64,000 bases of DNA. It comes from Microlunatus parietis. GTDB lineage: Bacteria; Actinomycetota; Actinomycetes; Propionibacteriales; Propionibacteriaceae. Of the stretch, positions 60,681 through 64,000 are shown one piece after another. The notes beneath the pieces were generated by a model, which searched no databases, had not been told where the DNA came from, and saw only the letters and a program-made list of their open reading frames with translations. A program made the position numbers and the translations under genes. The stretch covers positions 1-64,000 of the forward strand of contig NZ_JACCBU010000001.1 in NCBI RefSeq assembly GCF_013407955.1. The letters are read 5' to 3'. Within the stretch, counting starts at the first letter, position 1; each line of letters starts with the position of its first letter.

Positions 60681-61442
60681 ATGCCCAGGGCCGACTCACC
60701 GAAGGACCGCTTCATCACCGTGTACGGCCATCGGCCCGTGCAGGCGGCCCTGGACGACCCCGGCCTGGCCATCGACAAGGTGATGATCGCCGACGGCGAG
60801 CGCGGCCCGGCGGCCCGCCAGATCGAGTCGACCGCCCGCGACCGCGGCGTCGAGGTGCAGCGGGCCCCGGCGCACCGGATCAAGCTGCTGTCCGGCAACG
60901 GCAAGCACGACAACGGGGTGCTCGCCGACGTCATCGCCCCCGGCATGCGGACACTGGCCGCCGCTTTGGACGGACCGGACCGGCCGAGCCGGATCTTGCT
61001 GCTGGACGGAGTGCGTACGCCGAGCAACGTCGGCATGATCCTGCGCACCGCGACCGCCGCCGGCCTGGACGGCATCGTCGTCCCGCACCGCGGCGTCGCC
61101 AGCATCGACCCGCTGGTGATCAAGGCCTCCGCCGGCGTCGCGTTCCGGGCACCCGTGCTGCGGTCGGGCACCGCGGCCGAGGCGGCCCGGCAGCTCCGCG
61201 ACGCCGGCTTCCAACTGGTCGGCCTCGCCGCGTCCGGTGATCATTCGATCTTCACCGTGGAACTCGGTCCGGCCGTCGCGCTCGTTCTCGGCAGCGAGAC
61301 CGACGGCGTCACCCCGCACGTCGCCGAATTGATCACCGACTGGGTCACCATCCCGATGCCCGGCCCCGTGGAGTCGCTCAACGTCGCCAGCGCGGCAGCC
61401 GTCGCCTGCTTCGAACTCGTCCGCCGCTCAACCGCGCCCTGA
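60681..61442 (+). CDS. SpoU/TrmH-family RNA 2'-O-methyltransferase
   Basis: The 253-residue protein has an N-terminal RNA-binding-like part (residues 1-95) and the SPOUT knot motifs LLLDGVRTPSNVGMILRTA (motif 1), ALVLGSETDGV (motif 2) and IPMPGPVESLNVASAAAVAC (motif 3). It methylates the 2'-OH of a ribose in tRNA or 23S rRNA using SAM. The exact site is unknown. Some relatives confer resistance to thiostrepton-type drugs, but this cannot be inferred here. It lies 22 bp after the nucleotidyltransferase gene. Confidence 0.92.
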   Translation: MPRADSPKDRFITVYGHRPVQAALDDPGLAIDKVMIADGERGPAARQIESTARDRGVEVQRAPAHRIKLLSGNGKHDNGVLADVIAPGMRTLAAALDGPDRPSRILLLDGVRTPSNVGMILRTATAAGLDGIVVPHRGVASIDPLVIKASAGVAFRAPVLRSGTAAEAARQLRDAGFQLVGLAASGDHSIFTVELGPAVALVLGSETDGVTPHVAELITDWVTIPMPGPVESLNVASAAAVACFELVRRSTAP

Positions 61443-61459
61443 AGCCAACCCACCACCCT

Positions 61460-61480
61460 GCCCTGAGCCTGTCGAAGGGC
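61460..61480. repeat. Small palindromic repeat CCCTGAGCCTGTCGAAGGG
   Basis: The element has the arms GCCCT and AGGGC around GAGCCTGTCGA and follows the SpoU gene stop by 17 bp. I know this motif (or its reverse, CCCTTCGACAGGCTCAGGG) as a recurrent intergenic sequence in many high-G+C genomes. It may act as a weak terminator or RNA end. Nothing else is recognised in 61443-61624. Confidence 0.5.
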
Positions 61481-61914
61481 CAGGGCACATCCGGCCTGGC
61501 CTTTCCGCCTTGCTCAGCCCGGATCCACCGACCCCGTTCGTGAGATGTCGCGATTTCTCTTGGCATCGACCGCAACGGCCGGCGGGCTCAGACGGTCGTC
61601 GCAACAACGATCTTGGAGGTTGTTGTGGCGGTCGATGCTGGTTTGCGGGCGCGGGTGTTGGAGTTGGTGGCGGCGGGCGAGTCGTGCTCGGAGGCGGCGC
61701 GCCGGGTCGGTGTTAACCGGCGGAGCGCGATGCGGTGGGCCAATCTGGCGGGCATGGAGTTGCAGCCGGGTCGGATCGGTGGGATCCCTGGGGTCAGTGC
61801 GTTTCGGCGGTCGCCGCGGTCGCGGCAGCCGCGGGTGCTGCCCGAGGGTGACTATCTGGATGAGAACGGCCGGTTGAACCGCCCCGGGTTTTCCGGACGC
61901 TTCGGGTTGTGTCT

Positions 61915-62826
61915 CTACCCGGTCGGGCTGAGACGGTTTCTTGCAGCGTAGTACGCGGTTTCGACCTCGATGGGTGTGAGGTCGTCGATGGCTTCGTGGG
62001 TGCGTTCGTGGTTGAACCAGTGGACCCAGTGCAGGGTCTCGATCTCGACATGATCAACATTGCGCCAAGGCCCGCAGCGTCGGATCATTTCGCTCTTGTA
62101 GAGGCCGATCTGGGACTCGGCGAGGGCGTTGTCGTAGGCGTCGCCCACTGAACCGACGGAGGGGTCGACGCCGGCCTCGATCAGCCTGCTGGTGAAGGCG
62201 AACGAGGTGTATTGGGAGCCGGCGTCGGTGTGGTGGACCAGGCCGGTGAGGTCGGTGATCCCGGCTTGATGGCGGGTCCAGAGCGCGTGTTCGAGGGTGT
62301 CCAGGACGAGTTCGGTGGTCATGGTGGTGGCGGCTCGCCAGCCGACGATCATCCGGGAGTAGACGTCGATGATGAACGCGACGTAGACGGTGCCGGCCCA
62401 GGTCGGCACGTAGGTGAAGTCGGCGACCCAGAGCCGGTTCGGCGCCGGCGCGGTGAAGTCCCGGTCGACCAGATCAGCCGCTCGGGCTTGCTTGGGGTCG
62501 GCGATCGTGGTTCGCACCTGCTTGCCCCTGAGTGCGCCGTGCCAGCCGTTTTGTGCCATCAACCGCTCGACCGTGCACCGGGCCACGTCGTGGCCCTGTC
62601 GGCGCAGATACAGCCACAGCTTCCGAGCACCGAACCCGTCGACGAACCGCTGCTGCCGGGCGGTCTTGATCAACTCGACGATCTCGGTGTCTCGTAACGC
62701 CCGCCGAGATGGCGGCCGGTTACGGGCCTCGTAGTAGGTGGACGGGGCGATCTTGATCCCGTGCTCGGTCAGCACGCGACAGATCGGCTCGACCCCGAAC
62801 CGGTCCCGGTGTTCGTCGATGAACAC
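61915..62826 (-). CDS. IS3-family transposase OrfB (DDE integrase domain)
   Basis: The 303-residue reading frame has VEPICRVLTEHGIKIAPSTYY, the rve core with WVADFTYV (Asp), VHHTDAGSQY (Asp) and NALAESQIGLYKSE (Glu), and the C-terminal HWFNHERTHEAI. Its frame is open upstream in the -1 phase of orfA (RPPTQVLIVFIDEHRD), so OrfAB is probably made by -1 ribosomal frameshifting near the end of orfA. I could not pin down the slippery sequence. Confidence 0.92.
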   Translation of the reverse strand: MFIDEHRDRFGVEPICRVLTEHGIKIAPSTYYEARNRPPSRRALRDTEIVELIKTARQQRFVDGFGARKLWLYLRRQGHDVARCTVERLMAQNGWHGALRGKQVRTTIADPKQARAADLVDRDFTAPAPNRLWVADFTYVPTWAGTVYVAFIIDVYSRMIVGWRAATTMTTELVLDTLEHALWTRHQAGITDLTGLVHHTDAGSQYTSFAFTSRLIEAGVDPSVGSVGDAYDNALAESQIGLYKSEMIRRCGPWRNVDHVEIETLHWVHWFNHERTHEAIDDLTPIEVETAYYAARNRLSPTG

Positions 62827-62828
62827 GA

Positions 62829-63158
62829 TCAGTACCTGGGTGGGCGGTCGAGCTCCGCCGCGAAGAAAGCCGACGCGCTCTTGAGGATCTCGTTCGCTCG
62901 GCGCAACTCGGCGTTCTCCTTCTTCAACGCCTTGATCTCAGCGATTTCCTCGCTGGTCTTGCCCGGCCGCTGACCATGATCAACTTCGGCCCGGCGGACC
63001 CACTTCCGGACGGTCTCGGCCGACCCGATCCCGAGCTGGTCCGCGATCGTGCGGATCGCTTCGAACTCGGACGGGTAAGCGCCGCGCTCCAGCGCCTCAG
63101 CGACCAGCCGGACCGCACGCTCCCGCACCTCGCGGGGATACTTCGACGGACGTGCCAT
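62829..63158 (-). CDS. IS3-family transposase OrfA (helix-turn-helix)
   Basis: A start at MARPSKYPREVRERAVRLVA gives 109 residues. A Met five codons earlier is possible. It contains a helix-turn-helix (AIRTIADQLGIGSAETVRKWVRRAE) and a leucine-zipper-like coiled coil (EEIAEIKALKKENAELRRANEILK), ending at 62829. It binds the element ends and regulates OrfAB synthesis. Confidence 0.92.
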   Translation of the reverse strand: MARPSKYPREVRERAVRLVAEALERGAYPSEFEAIRTIADQLGIGSAETVRKWVRRAEVDHGQRPGKTSEEIAEIKALKKENAELRRANEILKSASAFFAAELDRPPRY

Positions 63159-64000
63159 GACTTCATCCTCCAACTAATGAAGCCTCCCGACACCCCGGGG
63201 CGGTTCAGGTTGACGCTGGCCGGGCGGGTGGTGATCGCGATCCGGCTCCGGGAACGCCGGCGGCATGCTGCGATCGCCCGAGAGCTGGGGGTGCACCGGT
63301 CGACGGTGAAGCGTGAGGTCGAGGCCGGCAGCGTGGACGGTCGTTACCGGTGCAAGATCGCTCAGCGGCGGGCCGACGAGCGGCGGCGGCGGCCGAAGTC
63401 GGACCGGGTCAAGCTCAGGCCCGGGACCGAGCTGTGGGACGAGGTGATCGCCCGGTTGAACGCCAAGCAGTCACCCGAGCAGATCGCCGGCAGGCTGGCC
63501 CGAGACTTCGCCGGGCGTGACGCTATGCAGGTGAGCCACGAAACGATCTACCAGGCCCTGTATGTCCAGGGCGCCGGAGCGTTGCGGCACGAGCTGGCCG
63601 TGGAGAAGGCGTTGCGGTCGGGCCGGACCAGCCGCCGTCCCCGGTCCAAACTCGGACCACGGTCCAACCGGTCCTGGATCGGCGAGGCCAAGATCACGGC
63701 CCGACCAGCCGAGGCCGCTGACCGGGCCGTGCCCGGCCACTGGGAAGGCGATCTGATCATCGGCGGTGACCAGCGCTCGGCGCTGATCACCCTGTTCGAA
63801 CGCAACACCCGGTTCTGCCTGATCAGCCGCATCACCGTCCATGACGCCGCGACCGTGACCGACCGGCTCACCGAGATGGCCGCCCGGCTCCCCGCAGCGT
63901 TGTGGCGATCGTTGACCTGGGACCAGGGCGTGGAGATGGCCGAACATGCCCGGTTCACCATCGCGACCGGTTGCCCCGTGTTCTTCTGCGATCCCCACTC

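Larger units (their letters stand above)
61875..63208 (-). mobile_element. IS3-family insertion sequence (1,334 bp)
   Basis: The ends are imperfect inverted repeats: TGAACCGCCCCGGGTTTTCC at the left (from 61875) and the reverse complement of the right end, TGAACCGCCCCGGGGTGTCG (inward from 63208). Agreement continues as GGA-GCTTC. A 3-bp target duplication, GGT, flanks the element (61872-61874 and 63209-63211). It carries orfA and orfB on the minus strand and appears intact. Confidence 0.93.
61625..64000 (+). pseudogene. IS30-family transposase, split by an IS3 element and cut by the window end
   Basis: The first part (GTG 61625 to 61874) encodes a helix-turn-helix (VLELVAAGESCSEAARRVGV). 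The second part resumes at 63212 and runs to the window end: HAAIARELGVHRSTVKREV (second helix-turn-helix), SPEQIAGRLARDF, VSHETIYQALYVQG, PGHWEGDLIIGG (first DDE Asp) and SLTWDQGVEMAEH (second Asp). Removing the insert and one GGT copy rejoins the frame exactly as ENGRLTLAGRVV, so the transposase was intact before the insertion. Confidence 0.88.

Noticed and set aside
1-64000. CRISPR arrays, tRNA or rRNA genes
   Set aside because: No regularly spaced identical repeats and no cloverleaf-like or rRNA-like sequences were seen by eye.

Overview
The window is high-G+C DNA (about 70% G+C after roughly 15 kb, visibly lower before it) with dense short genes, many GTG starts, TetR, LacI and ArsR regulators, a Tat-exported lyase and membrane-anchored subtilases. 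This fits the chromosome of an actinobacterium, possibly Propionibacteriales, although no rRNA or other marker fixes the genus.

Region 1 (1-15 kb) is a mosaic of small accessory genes: aminoglycoside-phosphotransferase-fold (APH) enzymes, P-loop kinases, a Nudix hydrolase, methyltransferases, a GNAT acetyltransferase, an esterase and an SGNH hydrolase. Its gaps carry eight same-orientation copies of a C-rich repeat. Three copies extend to 87 bp, and six of the eight lie just 3' of a minus-strand gene. The layout resembles a cassette array. Region 2 (15-29 kb) continues with small-molecule enzymes: a TetR/SDR pair, more APH-like proteins, an orphan histidine kinase, an FAD oxidoreductase, an IMP-cyclohydrolase-like protein, a nucleotidyltransferase, an orphan B12-binding radical SAM protein, and a three-gene set of SGNH hydrolase, TIM-barrel isomerase and acyltransferase-like protein. 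Region 3 (29-43 kb) is sugar and small-molecule metabolism: a GH95 fucosidase, a DUF4091 hydrolase, an aldo/keto reductase, and a DapA-like aldolase and an enolase-superfamily dehydratase next to a LacI regulator. It also holds an ArsR/CDF metal-efflux pair and a TetR/hydrolase pair with twin palindromic operators.

Region 4 (43-57 kb) begins with a frameshifted DUF222/HNH gene. Next comes the best regulatory find: an 18-codon leader peptide with three consecutive Thr codons, followed by mutually exclusive hairpins and an intrinsic terminator, all upstream of a short threonyl-tRNA synthetase that lacks the TGS and editing domains. Three tandem membrane-anchored subtilases follow (one frameshifted), then a Nudix gene, a family 8 polysaccharide lyase and a decayed beta-lactamase-family gene. 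Region 5 (57-64 kb) has anmK and an isolated mraY (cell-wall recycling and synthesis), a nucleotidyltransferase, a SpoU methyltransferase, and an IS30-family transposase gene cleanly split by an IS3-family element with recognisable ends and a 3-bp target duplication.

Three genes carry single-base frameshifts (near 7,901, 43,967 and 46,850). Each could be real decay or a sequencing indel. The hexamer TGATCA is strikingly frequent for this base composition, above all after 15 kb.
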